Assembly (NCBI GenBank): GCA_021821585.1
Contig: JAKACF010000038.1
Coordinates: 1 to 14,265 of the forward strand
Source of the DNA: Actinomycetes bacterium
GTDB taxonomy: Bacteria > Actinomycetota > Acidimicrobiia > Acidimicrobiales > Bog-793
Length of the DNA stretch: 14,265 nucleotides
Direction: 5' to 3'
The notes beneath the pieces were generated by a model, which worked only from the letters and a program-made list of their open reading frames with translations, made no database searches and had not been told where the DNA came from. Position numbers and translations under genes: made by a program. Positions 1-10,394 of the stretch are shown one piece after another; within the stretch, counting starts at the first letter, position 1, and each line of letters opens with the position of its first letter.

Positions 1-828
1 GGCCCCGACGTCGACGCCGCCGGCCGGAGCGCGGACGCCAAGCCGGCCTGCCAGCTCGGCGAGCTCGGGGTCGCGGGCCGGATCGAGGTAGCCCTCGTTC
101 CACCACATGCGCGACAGCGGCCCGTAGGGAGCGGGCCGCCCCCCGGGCTCGTCGGCCCGGGACGGCTCGGCGAGCAGCGGCAGGGTGGCCACGTAGGCGG
201 CCCCGCGGCGCCCGGCGAGGACCCCGAGGCGCTCGAGGGTGGTGAAGCTCGCCGGCTCGAGGCCCTCGCCGAACAGGCCGTAGGCGGGGGCGAACAGCCC
301 CCAGTCCCGCGGCCCGACCGCCGGAGGGCGGGAGGGCGCCGAGATGACGGTGATCTCCTCCGGCTCCTCCTTGCGGGTGGCGCCCGCCCGGCCGAGGCCG
401 CCCGGCGTCGAGGCGACGGCGAGCTCGTGGACGCCGAAGGGGAGCGCCCCGGCCGCCACCACCGTCGCCGAGCCGTCTCGGACCTCGACGCTCAACAGCT
501 CCCCGGCCTCGCCCCCGTCCTCGAGGGCGAGCGCCAGGACGACCGCACGGCTGGCGTCGGCCGGCCCGATCGGCACCGGGGGGAGACGGCCGTCCCAGGC
601 CACCACGACCGGTGGGAGCGAGAGCGATCCGGCCGCCGTCGCCGTCTCCCCGCCGAGGACGCCGGCGGCCTCGCGGGCCGAGGAGACCGGCGCGCCGAGC
701 GCCTGCAGGACGGCCACAAGGGTCTCTTCGCTCACCTCCCGCAGCCTGCCCCAGGCGTCCTCGTAGGAGGCCTCGACCCCGTGGCGGGCCGCCAGGCGGC
801 CGAGCGGTGAGCGCCCGTCGGCGCTCAC
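1..828 (-). CDS. malQ: 4-alpha-glucanotransferase (amylomaltase, GH77), N-terminal part, cut by left window edge
   Basis: The first 276 codons are present, starting at a GTG that shares GTGA with the treS-mak stop; the reading frame is open to position 1. MalQ enzymes move alpha-1,4-glucan segments between malto-oligosaccharides and release glucose, in the cytoplasm. The N-terminus (residues 17-46, with SYEDAWGRLREVSEETLVAV and then LQALGAP) matches the small N-terminal domain common in actinobacterial MalQ. The motifs RDWGLFAPAYGL (174-185) and PYGPLSRMWWNEGYLDP (about 234-250) resemble the start of the GH77 barrel, where PYSPxSRLFxNExYxD is usual. The catalytic Asp/Glu/Asp lie beyond the edge and cannot be checked. 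The 'GIGD' stretch often found after the first barrel motif is not evident, so this is a divergent member. As the last visible gene of the GlgE cassette, a glucan-remodelling role fits. The family call is fairly sure, the exact activity less so. Confidence 0.72.
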   Translation of the reverse strand, partial: MSADGRSPLGRLAARHGVEASYEDAWGRLREVSEETLVAVLQALGAPVSSAREAAGVLGGETATAAGSLSLPPVVVAWDGRLPPVPIGPADASRAVVLALALEDGGEAGELLSVEVRDGSATVVAAGALPFGVHELAVASTPGGLGRAGATRKEEPEEITVISAPSRPPAVGPRDWGLFAPAYGLFGEGLEPASFTTLERLGVLAGRRGAAYVATLPLLAEPSRADEPGGRPAPYGPLSRMWWNEGYLDPARDPELAELAGRLGVRAPAGGVDVGA

Positions 829-3800
829 CCTTCGGCCTGCCGGTCGAGGCGGAGCAACGAGCGCAGGCCGAGCAGGGGGAGGTGGATCCACTCCGGCCGG
901 TTGCCGAGCTCGTAGCGCAGCTCGTAGAGGGCCTTCTCGAGCAGCTGGGCCCGCAGGTCGAGCGCCAGGTCGCCCTCCTCGGCGAGGAGACCGGCGTCGG
1001 CCGCCACCGGGAGGTAGCCCTGCAGGAAGGCGACCGAGGCCCAGTAGGCCCAGCGGTTGGCGGACCGCTCGTAGGCCTCGAGCGCCGGCTCCTCGCTCGC
1101 CAGCACGCCGCGGGAGACGAGGTCGTCGACGGCGCTCTCGGCGGCGTACTGGTAGGAGCGCAGCATGCCGGCCACGTCGCGCATGGGCGAGCGCTTGAGG
1201 CGCCGCTCGGCGAAGCTCCGCACGGGCTCGCCCTCGAAGTCGACGAAGACGAAGTCGCGCCCGGTGAACAGCACCTGGCCGAGGTGGAGGTCGCCGTGGA
1301 TCCGGATCCGGGAGCCCGAGCGGATGCCGAGCACCGCCTGGAAGGCCTCGAGCAGCTGCTCCTCGCTCGCGAGCAGCTCCTCCACGAGCTCGAGGTCGCG
1401 TCCCTGGAGCTGGCGGGCCCGCTGGCGGGCGACCGAGAGGGTGCGCCGGGCGGCGCTGCGCATGGACTGGTAGGTCGAGCGCTGGGTCATCGGGGACACC
1501 GGGTCGGGCCGGAAGGCGGCGCCACCGGCGGGGGAGGAGAGGGCGACGTGCAGCTCACCCGTCCGCCGGCCGAGCAGCTCGGCGGACCCGAGGCTCTCGG
1601 ACATCTGGGTCTCGACGGCCTCGGGGATCTCGGCCGTCGCCACGCCGGCGTGGAAGCCGCCCGGGCGGGGCGGCTCGAGGGGGACCTGGCCGGCGCCGCC
1701 CTCCTCGACGTGCTGCTCGAGGAAGTTGGCGGCCGAGCGGACGGTGGCCCGCCAGGCGTCCGACTCGTTGGCGACGAACTCGTGCACGACCGCCAGCGCC
1801 GTGCCCGGGCCGTGACCGGGGATGAGCTCGACCGAGCCGAGCAGAGGCGCCACGTTGGCGCCGACGGAGGTGAGCAGGCGGCCGAGCTCGATCTCGGGAT
1901 GGGGCCCCGGCTCGAGCCGGCGGATGGTCTTCACGATCGCCCGGCTGGCCTCGGGCTCGCCGACGACGATGGAGGTGTTCGACTGCTCCGCCCCCGCCAC
2001 CCGGGCGGGGGCGCGCGGGCCGGTCGGGATGGAGGCGAGGGTCGCCATCTTGGCGGCCACCGGCACCCCCGCCAGGCGGGCGCCCGAGTCGACGGTGCGC
2101 CGGCGCCGGTTGACGACGAGGTCGACGAGCGCCTTGCCGAAGGCGCCGTCGTAGTGGGCGTCGACGAGCAGGCCCGGCTCGCGGCCCGGGCCGCTCGTCA
2201 TGGCGAGGACCGCCTCGGGGTGGTCCTGGGCGAAGGCGTTCGCCTCGTCGCCGCTCACGTGGATCATCGCGACGAGGTAGCGGTCGGGCTCGCCGTCGAG
2301 GTACTCGACCGCCACGACGAGGAGCTCGGCTCGCTCGGCGCCCGACTGCAGCGGGAGGGTGATGCGCGAGGCGATGGTCGCCGAGTGGATCCGCCGGTCC
2401 TTTCCCCCGAACCATCGCCGGCTTCGGAGAATGGCGGGGAGGGCGGCCTCGAGCCGGCGGGCGTCGTCGCCCTCGGTGACGCGCCACCACGGGCTCGGCA
2501 GGCGGAGCGAGGGCAGGGCGATGGTGGCGGTCTGGGAGTCACGCTCGGGCCCGCCGAGCGAGAGCCAGTAGAAGGAGTGGGGGCCGAGGGTGACGAGGTA
2601 GGGCAGCTCGCCGATCATCGGGAAGGCGGTCTGGCCGAACAGCTCGCGGGGGACGACGCCCCGGTGGGCGGACAGGTCGAGCTCGACGTACTCGGCGAAG
2701 CGGGAGAGGTTGGCGACGACGAGGACGGTCTCCTGGTCGTCGTGGCGGAGGAAGGCGAGGACCCGGGGGTTGTCCGAGGCGACGAAGTCCATCCTGCCCC
2801 GGCCGAAGACCGGGTGCCGCTTCCTCAGCGCGATGAGCCGCCGCACCCAGCGCAGGAGGGAGTCGGGGTTGTCGAGCTGGGCGGCCACGTTGACCGACTC
2901 GTAGTGGCACTGCGGGTCGATGTTGACCGGCAGGAAGAGGCGCTGGGGGTTGGCGGCCGAGAAGCCGGCGTTGCGGTCGGCGTTCCACTGCATCGGCGTG
3001 CGGACCGAGTTGCGGTCGCCGAGGTAGACGTTGTCCCCCATGGCGATCTCGTCGCCGTAGTAGAGGACCGGCGTGCCCGGCATCGACATGAGCAGGCCGT
3101 GCATGAGCTCGATCTTCTGGCGGTGGAACTGCAAGAGGGGTGCCAGGCGGCGGCGGATCCCGAGGTTGACCCGCATCACCGGGTCGCGGGCATAGGAGCG
3201 GTACATGTAGTCGCGCTCCTCGTCGGTCACCATCTCGAGGGTCAGCTCGTCGTGGTTGCGCAGGAACAGCGCCCACTGGCAGGTCTCGGGGATGTCCGGG
3301 GTCTGCTGGAGGATGTCGATGATGGGGAAGCGGTCCTCCATGCGAAGCGACATGAACAGCCGCGGCATGAGCGGGAAGTGGAAGGCCATGTGGCACTCGT
3401 CGCCCTTGCCGAAGTAGGCGCTCGCGTCCTCCGGCCACTGGTTGGCCTCCGCCAGCAGCATGGTGTTCGGGAAGCGGTCGTCGACGTGGCGCCGCAGCTG
3501 GCGGAGGAAGTCGTGGGTCTCGGGCAGGTTCTCGCAGTCGGTGCCCTCCCGCTCGTAGAGGTAGGGCACGGCGTCGAGCCGCAGGCCGTCGACGCCGAGG
3601 CGGAGCCAGAAGTCGACGGTCCGCAGCATGGCCGTGCGCACGGCCGGGTTGTGGAAGTTGAGGTCCGGCTGGTGGGAGTAGAAGCGGTGCCAGTAGTAGG
3701 CCTTCGCCACGGGGTCCCAGGACCAGTTCGACTGCTCGAAGTCCTGGAAGATGATCCGGGCCTCCCGGTAGGCCTCGGGGGTGTCGCTCCAGACGTAGAA

Positions 3801-4225
3801 GTCGCGGTGGCGGGAGTCCGGGGCGGCGTGCCGTGCCCGCTGGAACCAGGGGTGCTGGTCGCTCGTGTGGTTCAAGACGAGCTCGGTGATCACCCGCATG
3901 TCGCGCCGGTGGGCCTCGTGGACGAAGCGGCGGAAGTCGGCGAGCGTCCCGTAGTCGGGGTGGATGCCGGTGTAGTCGGAGATGTCGTAGCCGTCGTCAC
4001 GAAGGGGCGAGGGGTAGAACGGGAGCAGCCAGAGGGCGGTCACGCCGAGCTGGTGGAGGTAGTCGAGGTGGCCGGCCAGCCCCTTGAAGTCGCCCCGCCC
4101 GTCGCCGTCGGAGTCGGCGAAGGCACGGACGTGCAGCTCGTAGATGACGGCGTCCTTGTACCAGTCGGGCGTCTCGCCGAGGGCCGCCGAGGAGTCCGCC
4201 CGCTCGCGTCCGGGCAGGGTCGAGG

Positions 4226-4229
<4 letters not shown>
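825..4229 (-). CDS. treS: Fused trehalose synthase (GH13_16) and maltokinase, TreS-Mak
   Basis: Predicted 1134 aa. Residues about 22-560 are trehalose synthase, interconverting trehalose and maltose; about 575-1130 are maltokinase, phosphorylating maltose with ATP to maltose 1-phosphate, the GlgE substrate. TreS features: WYKDAVIYELHVRAF (23-37), YDISDYTGIHPDYGTL (81-96), nucleophile D219 in GLRLDAV, general acid E261 in LLAEANQW, and D327 in LRNHDE. Kinase features: RRWFGGKDRR (604-613), putative ATP lysine K768 in AIVKTIRRLEPG, catalytic D980 in RIHGDLHLGQ, and metal-binding D997 in FVFVDFEGEP. Both halves therefore look active. The frame is open upstream to 4409, but that stretch is Arg/Pro-rich and overlaps glgE. 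The GTG at 4229, overlapping the glgE stop as GTGA and preceded by a weak AGAGG, gives a normal TreS N-terminus. Fused TreS-Mak proteins are known in actinobacteria; mycobacteria keep the two as a complex. Confidence 0.95.
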
Positions 4230-6196
<1,967 letters not shown>

Positions 6197-6202
6197 GTCC
6201 GG

Positions 6203-6211
6203 CCTCCTTCC
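6203..6211 (-). promoter_or_regulatory. Strong Shine-Dalgarno site that sets the glgE start
   Basis: GGAAGGAGG lies six bases (CCGGAC) before the GTG at 6196 and contains a long match to the 16S rRNA 3' end. It directly follows an in-frame ATG (6212-6214), which has no such site in front of it. This favours the GTG as the glgE start. It is the best ribosome-binding site in the operon. Confidence 0.75.
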
Positions 6212-6215
6212 CATC

Positions 6216-6917
6216 TCACCCGAGCCGGTCCAGGTCCTCTCCGAGCGCCTCGCGGTCGCACAGCCAGAGGACCTCGCCCGCCCGCACCCGGGCGGCCGGC
6301 AGGTCCTCGCCGGTGAGGAGGCGGTGGAGCGCCTCGTGCTTGGCCGCGCCCGAGACGGTGAAGACCACGAGTCGGGAGCGGGCGATCGCCTCGAAGGTGA
6401 TGGTGAGCCGGTCGTAGGGGTTGCGGCCCGAAGGGTCGACGGACCAGACGACGAGCCGGCCGGGCGGGCTGTCGAGGGCGGGGGAGTGCGGGAAGAGCGA
6501 GGCGGTGTGGCCGTCGGGGCCGAGGCCGAGGTGGACGAGGTCGAGCGGCGGGGCGGCGCCCAGCAGCGCCTCGTAGTCCCCGGCCCGCTCGCAGTCCATC
6601 GGGTGGAAGGCCGCCACGGGCACGCGCTCGACGAGCGACTCGCGGATGAGCCGCTGGTTCGCGTCGGGGTCGGCCGGCGGGACGCAGCGCTCGTCGCCGA
6701 CGAAGCACTCGACCCGGGACCAGTCGAGCCCGTCCTTCCTGGCGAGGCGCTCGTAGCAGGCCCGCGCCGTCTCGCCGCCCGAGAGGGCGAGCCGGGCGCG
6801 GCCGTCCCCGGGCGCCGAGCCGACGACCCTCGCCACGAGGTCGGCGAAGGCCGAGGGGACGTCCGTCACGACCTGCAGCTCGCCCGTCGGCGGGCGGAGC
6901 GGACCCCGGGCGCTCAC
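6216..6917 (-). CDS. pgl: 6-phosphogluconolactonase
   Basis: Predicted 233 aa, the normal size for the DevB/SOL type of 6-phosphogluconolactonase, which hydrolyses 6-phospho-D-glucono-1,5-lactone to 6-phosphogluconate. Family motifs appear in order: LALSGGETARA (43-53), FVGDERCVPPADPDANQRL (72-90), HLGLGPDGHTASLFPHS (129-145), RLTITFEAI (170-178) and the phosphate-binding type lysine K193 in SGAAKHEAL. The frame is open much further upstream (to 7193), but that part is Arg/Ser/Pro-rich and lies inside gnd. The GTG at 6917, 16 nt after the gnd stop, is the first start outside gnd and gives a normal N-terminus. No clear Shine-Dalgarno precedes it, so a GTG 16 codons further in remains possible. 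Its substrate would come from glucose-6-phosphate dehydrogenase, which is not encoded in this window. Its product feeds the neighbouring gnd enzyme. Confidence 0.92.
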   Translation of the reverse strand: MSARGPLRPPTGELQVVTDVPSAFADLVARVVGSAPGDGRARLALSGGETARACYERLARKDGLDWSRVECFVGDERCVPPADPDANQRLIRESLVERVPVAAFHPMDCERAGDYEALLGAAPPLDLVHLGLGPDGHTASLFPHSPALDSPPGRLVVWSVDPSGRNPYDRLTITFEAIARSRLVVFTVSGAAKHEALHRLLTGEDLPAARVRAGEVLWLCDREALGEDLDRLG

Positions 6918-6933
6918 CGTGGGCGAAGGGCCG

Positions 6934-7866
6934 TCACGGGGCGCCCGTCGTGGCGGTGGAGCTCGTCGCCTCGGTCCGCACGGCATGGCCGCCGAACTGA
7001 TTCCGGAGGGCGGCGAGCAGCCGGTCGGCGAAGGAGGCGTCCTGCTGGCTCTCGAAGCGGCGGAAGAGCGAGGCGGCGATGACGTAGGCCGGCACGCCCC
7101 GGTCCACGGCCTCCTGCAGCGTCCAGCGGCCCTCACCCGAGTCGACGACGTACGGCTTGATCTGCTCGAAGCCCGAGCCGGGCGAGAGCGCACGCTCGGT
7201 CAGCTCGAGCAGCCACGACCTGACGACCGAGCCGTAGCGCCAGATCGAGGCGATCTCGTGCAGGTCGAGCTGGAACTCCTCGGCCGCCGCCATGATCTCG
7301 AAGCCCTCGGCGTAGGCCTCCATCAGGCCGTACTCGATGCCGTTGTGGACCATCTTCACGAAGTGCCCCGCCCCCGCCGGTCCGACATGGGCGTAGCCGC
7401 CCTCGGGCGCGAGCGCCCGCAAGATCGGCTCGGCGATCCCGACCGCCTCCTTCGTCCCGCCCACCATCAGGCAGTACCCGTTCTCGAGCCCCCAGACGCC
7501 TCCGGAGGTGCCGGCGTCGATGAACTGCAGCCCGCGCTCGGCGAGGCGGGCCTCCATCGGCGCCGCCTCCTTGTAGTTGGAATTGCCACCGTCGATGACG
7601 ACGTCGCCCCGGTCGAGCAGGGTCGACAGCCGCTCGACCGTCTCGTCGGTCGGGGCGCCGGCAGGCACCATGACCCAGACCACCCGGGGTGCGGACAGCT
7701 TGTCGACGAGAGCCTCGAGCGTGTCGACGGTCTCGGCGCCGTAGCCGGCGACCGCCTGGCGCGCCTCGGCCCCGAGGTCGAAGCCGACCACCTCGTGGCC
7801 CTTCTCGATGAGCCGGCGGCTCATGTTGGCGCCCATCTTGCCGAGGCCGACCATTCCGATGCGCAT
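6934..7866 (-). CDS. gnd: 6-phosphogluconate dehydrogenase (decarboxylating), short form
   Basis: Predicted 310 aa, the short-form enzyme rather than the roughly 470-aa dimeric form. It oxidatively decarboxylates 6-phosphogluconate to ribulose 5-phosphate. Seen: an N-terminal Rossmann fold with GLGKMG (7-12), VMVPAG (65-70), IDGGNSNYKE (91-100), substrate-binding GTSGGVWGLENG (119-130), and the catalytic KMVHNGIEYG (171-180), with K171, N175 and E178 at expected family positions. After the second beta strand the sequence is FDLGAEA (29-35): Asp30 sits where NADP-dependent enzymes have Asn-Arg-Ser/Thr, which suggests NAD+ preference (inference). The last ~15 residues are Thr/Ser/Ala-rich and probably disordered. 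AAAGGAG lies 5 nt before the ATG, supporting the start. The gene is 17 nt after pgi and 16 nt before pgl. Confidence 0.95.
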   Translation of the reverse strand: MRIGMVGLGKMGANMSRRLIEKGHEVVGFDLGAEARQAVAGYGAETVDTLEALVDKLSAPRVVWVMVPAGAPTDETVERLSTLLDRGDVVIDGGNSNYKEAAPMEARLAERGLQFIDAGTSGGVWGLENGYCLMVGGTKEAVGIAEPILRALAPEGGYAHVGPAGAGHFVKMVHNGIEYGLMEAYAEGFEIMAAAEEFQLDLHEIASIWRYGSVVRSWLLELTERALSPGSGFEQIKPYVVDSGEGRWTLQEAVDRGVPAYVIAASLFRRFESQQDASFADRLLAALRNQFGGHAVRTEATSSTATTGAP

Positions 7867-7883
7867 GTCTGCTCCTTTGGGGG

Positions 7884-9257
7884 TCAGGAGATGAGGGACA
7901 GGTCGTCGGCGACGACGCGGATCACGCGGCGCTCGTGGGCGAGGAGGCTCTCGTGGTCGCCGATGGCCTGGGCGGCGATGAGGGTGGCGAAGTCGTAGGC
8001 CTTGTGGGGGATTGCGACCTCGCCCGTCGGCCCGGACGGCACGATCTGCACGGCCAGCACGGAGTTCGGGCCTCCCTTGTGGAGCTGGCCGGTCGAGTGC
8101 AGGAAGCGAGGGCCGTAGCCGGCCGTGACGGCCATGTGGCCGTTGGCGTCCCGGACGCGGCGCCGGAGCGCCTCGAGCGCCTCGTCCTGACCGAAGGGGA
8201 GGTAGGCCTGCAGCGAGACGTAGTCCCCGGGCCGCCGCTCGGCGGCGATCCAGGAGAAGACCTCCTCGGGTGGGCGGCTCGGGACCTCCGGCAGGGGGAG
8301 GGAGTCGAGCACCCGGCTGGTGTTCGCCTTGGACTCGGCGACGTTCGGCTCGTCGAACGGGTCGATCTCGAGGACGTGGCCCGCCATGGCGATGGCGAGC
8401 TCGAAGCGGAAGAACTGCTCGCCGAGCTCGTGGGCCGCCTTCGGGTGCACCTCAATCACGTGACGGTCGTCGCCCTGTTCCGCCTCGGTCGTCGGCACCG
8501 GGACGCACCCCCGTCCCCGCTTCCCGGTCGACTCGGCGATGAGCTGCTCGATCCACAGCCCGAAGGAGCCGAAGGGCTCGTCGACGACGATCGTCGCCTT
8601 GTCCCTGCCCTGGCGAGCCGCCTCGCCCATGGCGAGACCGAGCTCGATCGCCTCGCGCCAGTCGGCCTCGAGCGCCCGGCCGCAGAGCTCGGCGACGTCG
8701 TAGCCGGCGAGGGCGGCGGGCACCGCCCCGAAGTAGGAGAGGACCGAGTAGCGGCCGCCGATGTCCGGGCGGTTGGCGAAGACGTGCCGGATCCCGAGCT
8801 CGCCGGCGAGCCGCTCGAGGGGCGTGCCGGGGTCGGTCACGACGGCGTAGCGGGCCGGGTCCGCCACCCGCGTGCGGGCGTGGTCGAACAGGACGTTCGG
8901 CTCGAGCGTCGTGCCCGACTTGGACGAGACGAGGATGAAGGCGTCCTCGAGAGGGAGCCCGGCCACGGTCTTCGGGTCGGTCGTGTCGCAGACGACGAGG
9001 CGGCGCCCCTCGAACTCACCGAGCCGGTCGCGGACCGCCCCGAGGACGGCCGGGCCGAGCGAGGAGCCGCCCATGCCCAGCAGGACGACGGTGTCCTGGT
9101 CGATCGAGGCGGCGAAGGAGGCGAGCCGGCGGGCCTGCCGCTCGATCTCGCGGGGTACCTCCAGCCATCCGAGCCGGTTGGCCGAGACGTTGCGGGCCGG
9201 CCACAGGGAGGCGTCACGGGCCGCAAGGCGCCTCGAGAGCTCATCGGTGTCGGGCAC
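7884..9257 (-). CDS. pgi: Glucose-6-phosphate isomerase, short divergent form
   Basis: Predicted 457 aa, shorter than the roughly 550-aa classical enzyme. It interconverts glucose 6-phosphate and fructose 6-phosphate. Two SIS-type domains are visible: GMGGSSLGP (61-69), SSKSGTTLEP (111-120), GGRYSVLS (167-174), QLIAESTGKRGRG (238-250, with candidate catalytic base E242), FDEPNVAESK (301-310, with candidate catalytic lysine K310) and FLHSTGQLHKGGP (386-397). The last motif is typical of isomerases found fused to transaldolase. The GTG start is preceded by GAGGAGG with a 4-nt spacer, and this ribosome-binding site overlaps the tal stop codon. It lies in the same frame as tal, separated from it by one stop codon. 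Neighbouring tkt, tal and gnd support the role at the junction of glycolysis and the pentose-phosphate pathway. A bifunctional phosphoglucose/phosphomannose isomerase is a less likely alternative. Confidence 0.93.
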   Translation of the reverse strand: MPDTDELSRRLAARDASLWPARNVSANRLGWLEVPREIERQARRLASFAASIDQDTVVLLGMGGSSLGPAVLGAVRDRLGEFEGRRLVVCDTTDPKTVAGLPLEDAFILVSSKSGTTLEPNVLFDHARTRVADPARYAVVTDPGTPLERLAGELGIRHVFANRPDIGGRYSVLSYFGAVPAALAGYDVAELCGRALEADWREAIELGLAMGEAARQGRDKATIVVDEPFGSFGLWIEQLIAESTGKRGRGCVPVPTTEAEQGDDRHVIEVHPKAAHELGEQFFRFELAIAMAGHVLEIDPFDEPNVAESKANTSRVLDSLPLPEVPSRPPEEVFSWIAAERRPGDYVSLQAYLPFGQDEALEALRRRVRDANGHMAVTAGYGPRFLHSTGQLHKGGPNSVLAVQIVPSGPTGEVAIPHKAYDFATLIAAQAIGDHESLLAHERRVIRVVADDLSLIS

Positions 9258-9266
9258 GTGTCCTCC

Positions 9267-10394
9267 TCAGTGCTGGTCGAGCTGGGCTGCCTTGTTCTCG
9301 AGGCGCTCGTTCACCTCGTCGAAGGACTTCTCGAAGGCGGTGATGCCCTCCTGCTCGAGTGTCGCGGCGACGTCGTCGAGGTCCACGCCGACCTCGGCGA
9401 GCTGGTCGAGGACCTCCCGGGCGTGGTCGAAGTCGTCGATGGTCCTCGCCACGTGGCCGTGGTCGAGGAAGGCGTCGATCGTGCCCTCCGGCATGGTGTT
9501 GACGGTGTCCGGGCCGATCAGCGTCTCGACGTAGAGAAGGTCGGGGTAGTCGGGGTTCTTGGTCGAGGTCGAGGCCCACAGGGGTCGCTGCACGCGTGCG
9601 CCGGCCGCCTCGAGGCGCGACCAGCGCTCGCTCTGGACGCTGCGCTGGAAGCGCTCGTAGGCGAGGCGAGCCTGGGCGACGGCCGTCTTGCCGCGCAGCG
9701 AGCGGGCGGCGACGGCACGGGGTGAGTCGGGCTCACTCTCCGCGAGGGCGCTCAGGCGCCGGTCGGTCTCGGTGTCGACGCGGCTCACGAAGAATGACGC
9801 CACCGAGGCGACCGTGCTCGGGTCGCCGCCGTTCCCGATGAACTCCTCCAGGCCCGAGAGGTATGCCTCCATGACCTCCTCGTAGCGCTCGATCGAGAAG
9901 ATGAGCGTGACGTTGATGCTGTGGCCCTCGGCGATCATCTGGCGGATGGCCGGGATGCCCTCCTCGGAGGCCGGGATCTTCACGAGGAGGTTCTCCCTCG
10001 CGATGCGCTCGTGGAGCTTCCGGGCCGCCTCGATGGTGCCGGCGGTGTCGCGGGCGAGCGAGGGCGCCACCTCGATCGAGACGAAGCCGTCACGGCGACC
10101 GCTCTCGCGGTGCAGGGGTCCGAACTGGGTGAGTGCGCCCTCGACGTCGGTGATGACGAGGTCCCAGTAGGCGTCGAGGGCGTTGCGGTGGCGCCCGAAG
10201 GACTCGGCGAACTGGTCGTCGTAGTCGGAGCCCTCCTCGATCGCCTTGGCCATGATGGTGGGGTTGGAGGTGAGCCCCCGCACCCCCGACTCGATGAGCC
10301 GCCCGAGGTAGCCGCCCGTCAGCCAGGAGCGCTTCAGGTTGTCGATCCAGGGGCTCTGGCCGCCTGTCTCGTAGAGGTCGCGAAGCGAGGTCAT
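9267..10394 (-). CDS. tal: Transaldolase
   Basis: Predicted 375 aa, the size of the actinobacterial/cyanobacterial type. It transfers dihydroxyacetone units between sedoheptulose 7-phosphate and glyceraldehyde 3-phosphate. Motifs: GVRGLTSNPTIMAKAI (37-52), DGFVSIEVAPSLARDT (102-117), the Schiff-base lysine K139 in NLLVKIPASEEG, INVTLIFS (160-167), and WASTSTKNPDYPD (273-285) followed by YVETLIGPDTVNTMPEGT (288-305). The frame stays open far upstream through tkt, but that part is Arg/Pro/Gly-rich and not a real N-terminus. The ATG at 10394 shares ATGA with the tkt stop, and AAGGAG lies 8 nt before it. It is therefore probably translationally coupled to tkt, its pathway partner. Confidence 0.96.
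   Translation of the reverse strand: MTSLRDLYETGGQSPWIDNLKRSWLTGGYLGRLIESGVRGLTSNPTIMAKAIEEGSDYDDQFAESFGRHRNALDAYWDLVITDVEGALTQFGPLHRESGRRDGFVSIEVAPSLARDTAGTIEAARKLHERIARENLLVKIPASEEGIPAIRQMIAEGHSINVTLIFSIERYEEVMEAYLSGLEEFIGNGGDPSTVASVASFFVSRVDTETDRRLSALAESEPDSPRAVAARSLRGKTAVAQARLAYERFQRSVQSERWSRLEAAGARVQRPLWASTSTKNPDYPDLLYVETLIGPDTVNTMPEGTIDAFLDHGHVARTIDDFDHAREVLDQLAEVGVDLDDVAATLEQEGITAFEKSFDEVNERLENKAAQLDQH

Noticed and set aside
6918..7193. 92-residue upstream extension of pgl
   Set aside because: Ser/Arg/Pro-rich and inside gnd; lactonase homology begins only after the gnd stop.
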